A DNA stretch of 41,183 nt from Dysgonamonadaceae bacterium (GTDB lineage Bacteria; Bacteroidota; Bacteroidia; Bacteroidales; Azobacteroidaceae). The position numbers and the translations under genes are program-made. The DNA lies in contig JAITAH010000188.1 in the NCBI GenBank assembly GCA_031284225.1, positions 1 through 41,183 of the forward strand, written 5' to 3'. Of the stretch, positions 16,983 to 26,486 are shown piece by piece. How positions within the stretch are numbered: the stretch's first letter is position 1; each line of letters starts with the position of its first letter. Under the pieces are notes generated by a model. That model was given only the letters and a program-made list of their open reading frames with translations, was not told the DNA's origin and made no database searches.

Positions 16983-19412
16983 CTATTCCGCCTGAAGTTT
17001 TATTTCCGTCGCTTTCAGCCAGGGGGCTGTAAATTTCAGTCGAATCTCGCCGGCTTGCCCGGTTGTTTGAATATAAGCCAATAAACGACCCATGAACGCT
17101 CGTTGCCGGTTATCTCTGTAATCGCCCATATCGGAATTATTGCTTGCTTCCAATCCCAATAATTGCGCAGGCCCTTCGATGGTACAAGTAATTTCGTCGT
17201 CGGCCAATTGAACAAGAAGGCCTTTTTCGTCAACAATTTGCAAGGTAACATGGGCCAGATCTTTTTCTTTCTTCAGCGCCTGTTTATCTATTGAGGCTGT
17301 GATAGCGTATGGCCGTCCCGATGTTTGAATGGCATAACGGCACGTTTCCCGGTTATCATCGTATCCGACGGCTTCCAATTGGCCTTCCCCGTAAGGGACG
17401 TCCCAATAGATAATACCCGTTTCATCGTTGTAGCTCAATGGTTTGCCTACTTCTTTTCCATTCAGTAATAAGCGTGCAGAGGCACAGTTAGTATAGCAAA
17501 CCACCCGTACCGTAGCGCCGGGAAGATAATTCCAGACCGGCCATGCGTCCATCGAAGGTTTTCTTTCCCTGTTATGCGTCGGATAGGTTCCGATGTAGAT
17601 GAAAGGCTGGTCGCTCCAAAGCGCTTTCCGGAAATAGCCGCGCGGTTTGATAAAGCCGCCGAAGTCCAGCAAACCCGAATAAAACCCGCGGGAAGGCCAG
17701 ACGCCCGATTCCCCCAGATAATCAATCCCTGTCCAAAGGAATTGGGCAAAGATAAAATCGTTGTCTCTAACGGCTTTCCAGGCGCTCATGTCATGCCGGT
17801 TTTCACTGCCATAAATAATCCGGTTCGGGTATTTTTGATGATCGGAAAGATAACTGCTTTCCGTATAATTGTATCCTGCAATATCCAACGCGCCGGGGTA
17901 TTCCGTTTCGTTCGACATGGCTACGCCTGCCAGTCCGGCCGTTACCGGCCGCGAAGTGTCGTATTGTTTTACTACCGCTACCAACCGCTTGGCTATGCCG
18001 CCTAAGCGTTGGGCGTCGGGCGCATTTTTTTTATAGCCGCCATACATTTTTTGCGAGAAACCCTGATTATCTCCATCTAAAATCGGATGCGAATAGGGAT
18101 CGTTGGGATAATCGACTTCATTACCGATACTCCATGCAAAAACAGAAACATGATTCCGGTCGCGCCGTACCATATCCGCCAAGTCCTGTTCGCTCCATTT
18201 TTCAAAAATATCGAACGAACCTTGATGTCCCGGCGTTCCGACATTCCAACCGTTGATCCATTTGTTTTTAGGAAATTCCCACTCGTCGTAAGCTTCGTTC
18301 AAAACGAGGATGCCTTCTTCGTCGCACAAGTCGTACAAATCGCTTGCTTGAGGGTTATGGGAGGTGCGAATTGCATTGACGCCGATTTCTTTCAAAGTTT
18401 GCAACCTTCTTTTCCAAACATCCCGCGGTACGGCCGAACCTAAAACGCCGGCGTCGTGATGAATGCAAACGCCTTTCAGTTTCATCCGGTTTCCATTCAG
18501 GGCAAAACCCGTATCGGGATCAAAAGTAAAAGAACGAATACCGGTTGTTGTGGTAGTTTCGTCGATTATTTGTCCGTTTTGTGATACGGTTGTTTTTAAG
18601 GCATATAAGTTGGGATGTTCCAAATTCCACAATTGAGGATGTTTTACATTCAGCTTTGTGGTGAATGTATAGTTTTGTCCGGCGGCAATTACTGATTTTT
18701 GAACGTTTGTTACCACTACTTTTCCTTCCGGAGAAATCAATTCGTTCCGAACGATAATTGTCTGATTATTTGCCGATTCGTTGATGATTTCTACATCTGC
18801 TGCGAGCTGGGCATTGTTTTCCGTTACTTTTTCAGGACGAACAAATACGCCCCATGGAGCGATGCGCGTTGGTTGAGCATAAATCAGCCAAACATTCCGG
18901 TAAATGCCGGAACCGGTGTACCAGCGAGAATCGGCATTTTGACTGTGATCGACGCGAACGGCAAGGATATTTTCTTTCCCGAATTGAATATAGGGCGTAG
19001 CGTCCAGCAGGAAAGAGATATAGCCGTTTGGACGATTTCCCAGCGCTTGTCCGTTCAGGAACACTTCGCTCCGGTTGTAAACGCCTTCGAAATAAAGGAA
19101 TATTTTTTCTCCTTCTTTTGCGGCAGGGATATGGATGTTTTTTCGATACCAGCCGATTCCTCCCGGAAGGTAACCCGTACAACTTGCCCAATAGGGACTT
19201 AAAACGCCTTCTATGCTCCAATCGTGAGGTAAATCGAGCGTTCTCCATTGGCTTGCATCGTAGTCCGAAGCGGAAGCGTGGGCGTCGTCTCCTAATTGGA
19301 ATTGCCATCGGTCGTTTATTTTTTCAGGTTTACCGAAAGAAACTTGGGCATAAGAGGATGTTTCTGTCATCCATAAAGCCGTAAACAGCAGGATTAAAAA
19401 TCTTTTCTTCAT
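16983..19412 (-). CDS. GH2 beta-galactosidase-like glycoside hydrolase
   Basis: 809 aa with a signal peptide ending near TSSYAQ, probably periplasmic. Sugar-binding jelly roll (about 25-180; SGIYRNVWL), immunoglobulin-like domain, TIM barrel (about 295-600) with acid/base E432 in WSIGNE and nucleophile E537 in YGSEN, then C-terminal Ig-like domains (about 610-809, DUF4982-like start). GH2 includes beta-galactosidases, beta-mannosidases, beta-glucuronidases and others. The GCGIH-type segment reads GVCIHHD and the layout is that of Bacteroidota beta-galactosidases. Last gene of the PUL; 12 bp after the GH30 gene, so it probably finishes oligosaccharides released by it. Confidence 0.92.
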   Translation of the reverse strand: MKKRFLILLFTALWMTETSSYAQVSFGKPEKINDRWQFQLGDDAHASASDYDASQWRTLDLPHDWSIEGVLSPYWASCTGYLPGGIGWYRKNIHIPAAKEGEKIFLYFEGVYNRSEVFLNGQALGNRPNGYISFLLDATPYIQFGKENILAVRVDHSQNADSRWYTGSGIYRNVWLIYAQPTRIAPWGVFVRPEKVTENNAQLAADVEIINESANNQTIIVRNELISPEGKVVVTNVQKSVIAAGQNYTFTTKLNVKHPQLWNLEHPNLYALKTTVSQNGQIIDETTTTTGIRSFTFDPDTGFALNGNRMKLKGVCIHHDAGVLGSAVPRDVWKRRLQTLKEIGVNAIRTSHNPQASDLYDLCDEEGILVLNEAYDEWEFPKNKWINGWNVGTPGHQGSFDIFEKWSEQDLADMVRRDRNHVSVFAWSIGNEVDYPNDPYSHPILDGDNQGFSQKMYGGYKKNAPDAQRLGGIAKRLVAVVKQYDTSRPVTAGLAGVAMSNETEYPGALDIAGYNYTESSYLSDHQKYPNRIIYGSENRHDMSAWKAVRDNDFIFAQFLWTGIDYLGESGVWPSRGFYSGLLDFGGFIKPRGYFRKALWSDQPFIYIGTYPTHNRERKPSMDAWPVWNYLPGATVRVVCYTNCASARLLLNGKEVGKPLSYNDETGIIYWDVPYGEGQLEAVGYDDNRETCRYAIQTSGRPYAITASIDKQALKKEKDLAHVTLQIVDEKGLLVQLADDEITCTIEGPAQLLGLEASNNSDMGDYRDNRQRAFMGRLLAYIQTTGQAGEIRLKFTAPWLKATEIKLQAE

Positions 19413-19424
19413 CTTTCTTTTTTA

Positions 19425-21293
19425 TTATATTAGCGATAACTTTGTTTGATACGTGTTTTTTCCCGATTGTGTTTTCAGAATATAAATCCCTTTTTGTATA
19501 TAAAACGGCAAAGTAACTGTTTTCGTTTCTTTTACAGATTTATTTTCCGAATAAATCAAATTTCCTTGCAAGGAATAAAGCGATAATACGACCTTTCCCC
19601 GAACGGTTTCCGGTAAATCGACCCGGAAAGTTCCTCCGGCGGGAAGCGGATTGGGATATATCCGGAAAGCGGATGTTTCCGGATACGAAATGCCCAGTCC
19701 TTCTTTCTTTTTCAATTCATAAACCACCGTTGTTACCGAGCGGGCAGGGACGGTCAGTTCCCTGTCTTCGGAGTAAGTTTCCGACGAGGCGCTGCCGTAT
19801 TTTTTCAGGTTATAACTCGAACTGGTAACGTAAACTTTGTTTGTTACCGGTTCGTAATCCGGTAAATTTGAAAACTGTGTCTTGATTTTTTGAGCTTGCG
19901 TAGCCATATTGATATAAACGGCAACGATGCGGGAAGTGTCGGGCGCCAGATAGGCCGTGCCCATCCATTCGTTCAGATTGTTTGCTCCGTCGATCTGTAT
20001 CCGCTTGTATCCCGGACGGACGAAAAAGCTGTAATTTCCCAGCGCCCAAAGCGTCGAGCGGTCGATAACGGTACCCGACTGCGTAACCGGCGTGTAGGCA
20101 TTCGGCGGCGAACCGGGATTGAGCGCGATGAGCAGGAAACGGTTTTTGTGATTCCATCGCTCCATATCCATAGAAGTCCAGTAAGACCAGGAAGTGGCTT
20201 CGGCATATACCAAATCGCAGTGAATAATTTTAGCCATAAACAAAGCGATGTCCATGTACGAAGCTTCCTCTATATTGGAAAGTCCTTCGCCGCCGGACAG
20301 CATGCTCCATTCGGTTTGGAAAACGGCGAGGTCGTATTTCTTCGCATTCGTTTTTACGTCTTGCCTGACGCTACGGAGGCGGCTGTTCGTGTCGTGCGTC
20401 CAATAGCTGTGTCCTCCGACGACAGGCGCTACCGAAGGCAAATCGCCTATGTAATTGGAACTTCTCCGGTCGAAAAGCTGATAAATCTGGTTCGAAGCCC
20501 GGCCGTTGGTCTGATATAAACGATCCCATTGACCGGCTTCCGAAAGCAGTATTTGGGTATTCAGTCCTTTTTCTTGCAACGATTTATCTAATTCCACCAC
20601 TAATTGCTTGATTTCCTCGTTCTGCCAGGGCGAGCCTTCTTGAGACGGATCTTTCCAGTCCCATTGAGGTTCGTTGACCGGGCTGATGTACCGGAAATCA
20701 ATACCTTCTTCTTTGAAATGCTTGAGTACTTCGGTCATATAACCGGCGAAGTCGTCGTATTTATCCGCTTGCAGGTTGGCGTTTCCGTCGCCGTTGGCAT
20801 AGCCTTTCCCGTTCCGGGTATAACGGACTAAGGGCGAATTGGAAAATGCCACGAAATTATCGCAGCCGTATTCCTTGGCTTTTTGCAAAAACCACTGCTG
20901 TCCGGCTTGTTTCGACCAGTCGTAATTTCCCTCATCGTCCAAGAAACATTCCGCCCGGCGGGAAATATCTTCAATGCCGCCGGCGTCGCCCTGTTCCAGG
21001 GTTCCTGCGCCTAAGTTGAAACGCCACATCGACAGGCCGACGCCTTCGGGACTGCCGTCCGTCTTGAAATTTTGACTGAACAAATATTTCGCTATGGTGT
21101 TTTTGGGCGTTTCGTTCCAATAATTGCCAACATAATTTCCCGTCCAACAGTCGGAAGCGGCAAAACTTTCTATTGTCTGATACGTTTGCGCCGGATCGAT
21201 GTTAATTTCCACGACAGCGGACGACGTTTGCGCCTGTATATAAAGCGTTCCTGCGACAACCAAGCAACCGGCGATACAAATTCTTTTTATCAT
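19425..21293 (-). CDS. GH30-family endo-glycosidase with T9SS sorting tail
   Basis: 622 aa with a signal peptide (IAGCLVVAGTLYIQAQ). The clan A TIM barrel spans about 30-430, with acid/base E208 in ISPVNEPQWDW and nucleophile E328 in FQTEWS, followed by a beta-sandwich (about 430-530). Residues about 540-622 form a type IX secretion C-terminal domain (FRIYPNPLP, then YSLQGNLIY, KGIYILK). The enzyme is therefore probably carried across the outer membrane and fixed at the surface or released. GH30 includes xylanases, beta-1,6-glucanases and beta-1,6-galactanases; the DCWTGNY and NEPQWDW forms suggest to me the galactanase-like branch, but this is uncertain. Confidence 0.88.
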   Translation of the reverse strand: MIKRICIAGCLVVAGTLYIQAQTSSAVVEINIDPAQTYQTIESFAASDCWTGNYVGNYWNETPKNTIAKYLFSQNFKTDGSPEGVGLSMWRFNLGAGTLEQGDAGGIEDISRRAECFLDDEGNYDWSKQAGQQWFLQKAKEYGCDNFVAFSNSPLVRYTRNGKGYANGDGNANLQADKYDDFAGYMTEVLKHFKEEGIDFRYISPVNEPQWDWKDPSQEGSPWQNEEIKQLVVELDKSLQEKGLNTQILLSEAGQWDRLYQTNGRASNQIYQLFDRRSSNYIGDLPSVAPVVGGHSYWTHDTNSRLRSVRQDVKTNAKKYDLAVFQTEWSMLSGGEGLSNIEEASYMDIALFMAKIIHCDLVYAEATSWSYWTSMDMERWNHKNRFLLIALNPGSPPNAYTPVTQSGTVIDRSTLWALGNYSFFVRPGYKRIQIDGANNLNEWMGTAYLAPDTSRIVAVYINMATQAQKIKTQFSNLPDYEPVTNKVYVTSSSYNLKKYGSASSETYSEDRELTVPARSVTTVVYELKKKEGLGISYPETSAFRIYPNPLPAGGTFRVDLPETVRGKVVLSLYSLQGNLIYSENKSVKETKTVTLPFYIQKGIYILKTQSGKNTYQTKLSLI

Positions 21294-21301
21294 TGTCTGT
21301 G

Positions 21302-21751
21302 TCAGTCGTTTTCGACGTGTATATATACCGGAATATTTTTCACATTCATATTTTTGTCGGTAGCTTCTAACAACAATTTATGATAACGTTGAGTGATTGT
21401 GGTCTTACTGCCGTCGTTCAAAATCAGTTCTTCTTGCCACTCTGCTAAGGCGTCTTCGGGAATGGCGATTGATGTTTCAAACGTATAAGACTGAGGATAA
21501 TTGATCTCCGCGAGCGAAACCGACTCTCGAATCATCCAATCGCCGTAGGAAAAGATAACTTGGCTCAACCCGGCGTTATCTTCGACAATTACCCGTATAT
21601 CGCATGTTTGTCCGGGAAGCAGAGAGAGAGAATCCGTTATCGCTCTGCCGGTAGGCGTTTCATGATCCATTCCGAAGCTGATATCTTCCGCCGTTTCGCA
21701 GGCCTGGAATATCAACAAAAATACTATATTTAATAAATATAACCGTTTCAT
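21302..21751 (-). CDS. Small PUL lipoprotein, function unknown
   Basis: 149 aa from ATG 21751. The lipoprotein signal peptide ends at FQAC (C18), so it should be anchored in a membrane, probably the outer one. The mature part reads as a single beta-sandwich (DIRVIVEDNAGLSQVIFSYG, then SYTFETSIAIPEDAL), resembling the Ig-like DUF4625-type lipoproteins of Bacteroidota. Upstream in-frame ATGs at 21793 and 21772 fall within a tandem repeat and would put extra residues before the signal peptide, so they are rejected. Lies between susD2 and GH30; could be a surface glycan-binding accessory, but that rests on context only. Confidence 0.75.
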   Translation of the reverse strand: MKRLYLLNIVFLLIFQACETAEDISFGMDHETPTGRAITDSLSLLPGQTCDIRVIVEDNAGLSQVIFSYGDWMIRESVSLAEINYPQSYTFETSIAIPEDALAEWQEELILNDGSKTTITQRYHKLLLEATDKNMNVKNIPVYIHVEND

Positions 21752-21803
21752 AATTCTTAATTTATAACTCATAATTCCTAACTCATAACTCATAATTCCT
21801 AAC
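21752..21803 (-). repeat. 21-bp tandem repeat in the lipoprotein leader
   Basis: On the minus strand the unit GAGTTAGGAATTATGAGTTA (plus one T) occurs twice, followed by a diverged copy that runs into AATTAAGAATTATGAAAC at the start codon. Each unit contains in-frame ATG triplets. The same AATTAAGAATTATGAAAC string directly precedes and includes the susC2 start. Confidence 0.8.
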
Positions 21804-23447
21804 TCACTCCCATCCCTGATTTTGTTTTAGTTCGACGCCTTTGCTTTTGTATTTCAATACCTCGGCGCGGGGAATGGGATACCAATACAATTTGGGGTCA
21901 AAAGTGCGTTGAGAGGTATTGAAAAGCGTATAAGTAAAATTATCGTTTTGTTTTTCAACTCTCATTCCCATTAATGGATGGTTTAAGACCGTTTCCGCAT
22001 CTCGCCAGCGGCGCAAATCCCAAAAACGATGTTCTTCAAAGGCTAATTCCACCTGCCGCTCTTTTTTGATATAGTCCCGCATTTCCTCTTTGGTTTGAAT
22101 GTATTCGCTTGTATTCCGGAAAGGACGCAGTTTAGCGCGGTTGCGGATCAAGTTCAACAGGTCGTGAATCGTTTTGTCGGGTTTGTCCAGCGTTTCGTTA
22201 CGCGCTTCCGCATAATTCAGCAACACTTCGGCATAGCGAAACAATATCCACGGGCGGCGAGCCGTTTCATTTCTTTCGAGGTTGATGGCGGGCGACAGAA
22301 ATTTCTTCATGTAATAACCGGTTTTTGTAGCCGTTGAAGTAGCGAACAAGCCATCTTTACCGCCCACAAATGTTTCTACGTTTGCGCCTTTGAATAGAGC
22401 GTTATTGTAGAGAATCGTCGCTTGAAACCGGTCTTCCAGTTTGTCGTAAGGATGCTCCGGATCGTAGCCGCTCATCGGATTATTGTAATAAGTCCCGGTC
22501 AGGACATAGGCATCGACCAGATTTTGCGACGGATTGGTCAATCCCTGCCCCTGATAGCTTATCGGGAAATTGGCCTTTTCGATATCGTTGCGATTATCGG
22601 CTTTGGTGGCAAAAATAATTTCGCTGTTGTAAGGCGTGGTAAAAATCCCGGCATAACTCGATTCCAAACTCAAACCGAGGGTAGAACGTTGTGTATATAA
22701 TTCTTCTGCCGCAGTCGCCGCTTTTTCCCATAAGGCAATATCGTTTTGTGGGTTATTCAGCGGACTGGCTGCATAGAGGAACATACGCGCTTTCAACGCC
22801 ATCGGCGCGGCTTTGGCGGGGCGACCTTTGGCGGCGTCGTCGGTAATCCGGTTGGGCAGCAGGTTTTTGGCCGAATCGCAGTCGGCGGCAATCAAGATTA
22901 CTGCTTCTTGAAAACCCACTTGCGGAAAAGTAAAAGCCTCGTCTTCGTTAAACGGATTGATGACCGTATCGACATAAATAATATTTTGATAGCGTTTCAG
23001 CAATTCGAAATGATAAAACGCCCGCAGGAATAAGGCTTGACCGCGATAATTGGGTCGGTCTGCTATGGCGATACTGTTCGATTCGGCAATCAATCCGTCT
23101 AATTCTTTCAAAAAGATATTGCATTTGCGGACGCCGGCATACATTTCGTTCCATGCATCGTCGGGATTGTAGGAAGCGGAAATGGCATTGTTGTTGAATA
23201 AACGAATGCCGGAACCGGCGTCGGAATGTTCGGCTTCGTCGCAAGCGGAAGCTAAGAGCGCTGTTCCTACGCGGTTGAAACCGTCGGACAGGTTGGCATA
23301 AGCGTCATTTAAGAATCCGGGCGCCAAGTGCGGGTCTGTGAATACCTGTTCGTAATCCAAATTGACGTCGGTTTTCGAGTCTTTATCCAAATAATCGGAA
23401 CAGGAAAGCGCTAACAGACAAACGAATAAACAATATAACTGTTTCAT
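21804..23447 (-). CDS. SusD-like outer-membrane glycan-binding lipoprotein (SusD2)
   Basis: 547 aa. Lipoprotein signal with C16 (LLALSCSDYLDK); the CSDYLDK start of the mature protein is typical of RagB/SusD proteins. The N-terminal helical TPR-like core contains AFYHFELLKRY and the C-terminal RagB/SusD domain contains WILFRYAEVLLNYAEA and ELAFEEHRFWDLRRW. SusD forms the lid over the SusC pore and binds incoming oligosaccharides. Pairs with SusC2 encoded upstream, but separated from it by an unusually long 192-bp gap containing repeats. Confidence 0.95.
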   Translation of the reverse strand: MKQLYCLFVCLLALSCSDYLDKDSKTDVNLDYEQVFTDPHLAPGFLNDAYANLSDGFNRVGTALLASACDEAEHSDAGSGIRLFNNNAISASYNPDDAWNEMYAGVRKCNIFLKELDGLIAESNSIAIADRPNYRGQALFLRAFYHFELLKRYQNIIYVDTVINPFNEDEAFTFPQVGFQEAVILIAADCDSAKNLLPNRITDDAAKGRPAKAAPMALKARMFLYAASPLNNPQNDIALWEKAATAAEELYTQRSTLGLSLESSYAGIFTTPYNSEIIFATKADNRNDIEKANFPISYQGQGLTNPSQNLVDAYVLTGTYYNNPMSGYDPEHPYDKLEDRFQATILYNNALFKGANVETFVGGKDGLFATSTATKTGYYMKKFLSPAINLERNETARRPWILFRYAEVLLNYAEARNETLDKPDKTIHDLLNLIRNRAKLRPFRNTSEYIQTKEEMRDYIKKERQVELAFEEHRFWDLRRWRDAETVLNHPLMGMRVEKQNDNFTYTLFNTSQRTFDPKLYWYPIPRAEVLKYKSKGVELKQNQGWE

Positions 23448-23460
23448 AATGATGATATAT

Positions 23461-23500
23461 AACTAACTAAAAACTAAAAACTAAAAGTTGCGCAATGCGC
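23461..23500 (-). repeat. AT-rich heptamer repeat and GCGCATTGCGC dyad before susD2
   Basis: On the minus strand a perfect 11-bp dyad with one central base (GCGCA-T-TGCGC, 23490-23500) is followed by three copies of AGTTTTT (about 23465-23486), ending close to the susD2 start. Confidence 0.6.
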
Positions 23501-23514
23501 GGAATACATGTTTA

Positions 23515-23606
23515 TATCAGGCGGCGTAATACGCTCGTATGAGGCAGCGTAATACGCTCGTATCAGGCGGCATAATACGCTCGTATGAGGCGGCGTAATA
23601 CGCAGA
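23515..23606 (-). repeat. Four-copy 23-bp tandem repeat with internal dyads between susC2 and susD2
   Basis: Copies at 23515-23537, 23538-23560, 23561-23583 and 23584-23606. On plus, copy 1 begins TATCAGGCGGCG and continues TAATACGCTCG. Copies 1, 2 and 4 contain the perfect dyad GCGTA-A-TACGC; copy 3 has one mismatch (GCATAATACGC). Position 4 alternates C, G, C, G, suggesting a 46-bp unit duplicated once. The array lies inside the transcribed susC2-susD2 spacer. Confidence 0.85.
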
Positions 23607-23639
23607 CCGGCGCTTGGGGCTGTTTCATGTATCCGCATA

Positions 23640-26444
23640 TCAAAATTTTAAATTAATACCTATGTTATACACGCGCGTTTCGGGATAAGCCGTTACGCCG
23701 GCATCGGGATATTCGGCGCTCAAATCGAATTTCTTCAATGCGTCGAACGAGAGCAAGTTAAATCCATTGACAAAGAAACGGCATCCGGCGATGCGTATTT
23801 TTTGTAATACGCTTTCCGGTAAGCTGTACCCGATTTCTACGTTTTGAAGACGGAGGTAATTGCCGTTGAAGAGCCAAATATCGGACGCGCGGTAATTGTG
23901 GTTGTTTGTTTCGGTCGTCAAACGCGGATAGAGCGCCGAAGCTTCGTTTACGCCCTGTTGCCACGCATCGTAAGCGGTTGCCGTAATTTTGTTATTGTCC
24001 TGCATTCCCCAAAGTACATTGTTGTCAATAAAAAAAGAACGATTTGCAACGCCGGTCAGAGCCAAAGCGAAATCGATGTTTTTGTAATTGCAACCGAACA
24101 GGAAACCGAAATTCCATTCGGGAATGAAGGGTTTTCCCAGCGGCACATAATCGTCGTCGTTGATGATATGGTCGTTGTTCTGGTCAACGTATTTGACGTC
24201 GCCCGGTTTTACGATGCCGTAAGTCGATTGCGCCCATCCGTCGATTTCTGCCTGGTTGCTGAAAAATCCGGCAGACTGCAAACCCCATTGCTGATATACG
24301 GAACGTCCGGTTGTCGAAAGCCAGGGTTCTAAGCCCGCTACTTCATCGGTACAGGTGATTTTATCCGATGCATACGAAAGGCTGGCTTGCGCGTAATAAC
24401 CGAAATTGCGGATTTGCTTGCGGTGCGTCAACGATAATTCAAATCCCCGATTCAATACGGAACCGATATTTTCGTAAGGCAAGTCTTGCCCGATAATGCC
24501 GGGAAGCGTATTGGCGCGGGTGGCGATGATTTGGGAGCGGTCGTTGCGGAAAGCGTCAATACTAATGTCAAGCAAATGTTTATACAATTCGATATCCACG
24601 CCGATATTGGCATTGAGCGAATGTTCCGCTTCGATGTACGGATTGCCGATGCGTCCTTCCTGCGAACCGTCGGTACTGCTGAAACCGCTGCCGAAAACAT
24701 ATCCGCCGCCCCGCGTGTATTGCGATTCGTAGGGGAAACGTCCAATACCCACATCGGAATTGCCGGTCAAACCATACGACCCTCTGATTTTCAGAAAATC
24801 AATGAAGCGGTTGTCGCCCCAAAAACCTTCGTTGGAAATAACCCATGCCAAAGAACCTACGGGGTAAAAATCGAAACGCTGTTTTCCGGCGAAGTTTTCG
24901 GAGCCGCTGTACGACCAGCCAAATTCGGCAATATAGCGTTTGTCGAAACCGTAAGTAATCCGCCCGAAAGCGCCCTGGTTTTTATAATCCAGTTCATTGC
25001 CCGGAACGTTCCGTTGCGATTGCAGGTATTTTACGTCGGCGCCGATACTGTGCCGGTCGCCAAACGTATTCACATAGCTCAATCCCGCGTAACCGGAAAG
25101 CAAGAGGTAAAAATCGGTGTTCCATATACTGTAATTCGAGCCGACTTCCGAATCTTCGCCCAGTTTCGTGTAACTGCCATCCGCATTTTCCGTGTAAACG
25201 GCAAACGTCCGGCTTTTGCCCCTATCGTAATTTTTGTAGTTGTCGAAAGCGAACATAGCATTAACAGAAAGCCCTTTGACCCAAAAATCCAGTTTTTGAT
25301 TCACCGTAACATTGCCTTGCAGGTAACGATTCATGTAATTTCCGTAACCGGTTTTCGCTATCAGTCCGTAAGGATTGTCGGCGTAAACGGAAGTACCGGC
25401 AATCGAACCGTCCCTGTTTTTTACCGGAATGGTGGGCGGAAATTGCGATAGCGCCGTAAAAATGCCGGACGAGGAAGTAGCCGGAGCGACTTTGGTTTCC
25501 AAACGTCCTGCCAAATCCAGCGAAACGGAAAGGTATTTCGTAATGTCGATATCCACATTGGAACGAACATTGTAACGGGTGTAATCGTAATTGGTGGAGT
25601 AACCGGAATTTTCGTTCCCGAATCGGAACAGTCCCTGTTGGTCGGTTACGCCCAGCAAAACAAAATAACGCGCCTGCTCCGTTCCTCCTGCAATCGAAAG
25701 CTTGTAAATTTGTTGAGGAGCGGCGCTTTTCAGAAATTCGCCGTACCAGTCCGTATTCGGATAAAGGTAGGGGTCTTGTGTTCCGTTGTAACTATCTGGA
25801 TTATAAGCAGGGCCGGACGGGACAGGTAAACCGTCGTTTGCCAAAGCGATATTCCGGTATTTAACGTATTCCTGCGCCCCTAAATATTGCGGCAATCGCG
25901 TTGCCTGTTGCATACCGGCTTGCGCCTTGAACGATATTTCGGTTTTGCCGGCAAAGCCTCTTTTGGTGGTTACATTAATTACGCCGTTAGCCGCCCTCAT
26001 TCCGTAGGCGACGGTAGCGGCGGCGTCTTTCAGTACGGTAAACGATTGAATTTCTTCGGGATCTAATTGCGTAATGTCCCGTTCTACATTGTCCACCATG
26101 TACAAAGGCGTTTGGCCGTTGCCGAAAGTTCCTATTCCTCGCACAAAAAATTGAGTAGTTGTCCATCCCGGTTCACTGCCGGTGGTTCTCAAGGAAGTCA
26201 GTCCGGTTACTTTCCCTTGCACAGCGTCGTTCAAGACAGAAACCGGCGCTTTCGAGAGTTCTTCGCCGCCCACAACGGAAATAGCCGACGTCAGTTCCGT
26301 TTTGGTACGTGTGCCGTAAGCTACATCGTAACGTTTTTCCGCCGGAATCGTATCGTTCGTTTGAGCCGAAACCGTCTGAAGCGTCATCGGCAAAACGATA
26401 AATAAAACTCCCTGAACGGCTTTTTTCATATATGACTGTTTCAT
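23640..26444 (-). CDS. SusC-like TonB-dependent transporter without N-terminal extension (SusC2)
   Basis: 934 aa. Signal peptide (GVLFIVLPMTLQTVSAQ) followed almost directly by a plug domain (about 50-160: FVRGIGTFGNGQTPLYMVDNVE, LKDAAATVAYGMRAANGVINV) and a 22-strand barrel ending in an aromatic residue (GINLKF). The carboxypeptidase-regulatory-like domain that normally precedes the plug is absent, and the TonB-box region reads DVAYGTRTK, a weak match. Imports oligosaccharides with SusD2, powered by TonB. Alternative start at the sixth codon (MKKAVQ) would give a more normal signal peptide. Confidence 0.94.
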   Translation of the reverse strand: MKQSYMKKAVQGVLFIVLPMTLQTVSAQTNDTIPAEKRYDVAYGTRTKTELTSAISVVGGEELSKAPVSVLNDAVQGKVTGLTSLRTTGSEPGWTTTQFFVRGIGTFGNGQTPLYMVDNVERDITQLDPEEIQSFTVLKDAAATVAYGMRAANGVINVTTKRGFAGKTEISFKAQAGMQQATRLPQYLGAQEYVKYRNIALANDGLPVPSGPAYNPDSYNGTQDPYLYPNTDWYGEFLKSAAPQQIYKLSIAGGTEQARYFVLLGVTDQQGLFRFGNENSGYSTNYDYTRYNVRSNVDIDITKYLSVSLDLAGRLETKVAPATSSSGIFTALSQFPPTIPVKNRDGSIAGTSVYADNPYGLIAKTGYGNYMNRYLQGNVTVNQKLDFWVKGLSVNAMFAFDNYKNYDRGKSRTFAVYTENADGSYTKLGEDSEVGSNYSIWNTDFYLLLSGYAGLSYVNTFGDRHSIGADVKYLQSQRNVPGNELDYKNQGAFGRITYGFDKRYIAEFGWSYSGSENFAGKQRFDFYPVGSLAWVISNEGFWGDNRFIDFLKIRGSYGLTGNSDVGIGRFPYESQYTRGGGYVFGSGFSSTDGSQEGRIGNPYIEAEHSLNANIGVDIELYKHLLDISIDAFRNDRSQIIATRANTLPGIIGQDLPYENIGSVLNRGFELSLTHRKQIRNFGYYAQASLSYASDKITCTDEVAGLEPWLSTTGRSVYQQWGLQSAGFFSNQAEIDGWAQSTYGIVKPGDVKYVDQNNDHIINDDDYVPLGKPFIPEWNFGFLFGCNYKNIDFALALTGVANRSFFIDNNVLWGMQDNNKITATAYDAWQQGVNEASALYPRLTTETNNHNYRASDIWLFNGNYLRLQNVEIGYSLPESVLQKIRIAGCRFFVNGFNLLSFDALKKFDLSAEYPDAGVTAYPETRVYNIGINLKF

Positions 26445-26486
26445 AATTCTTAATTATTAATTCTTAATTTTTAATTCCTGATTTCG

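Noticed and set aside
23515..23606. CRISPR array
   Set aside because: The 23-bp units are contiguous with no spacers and no cas genes are nearby.
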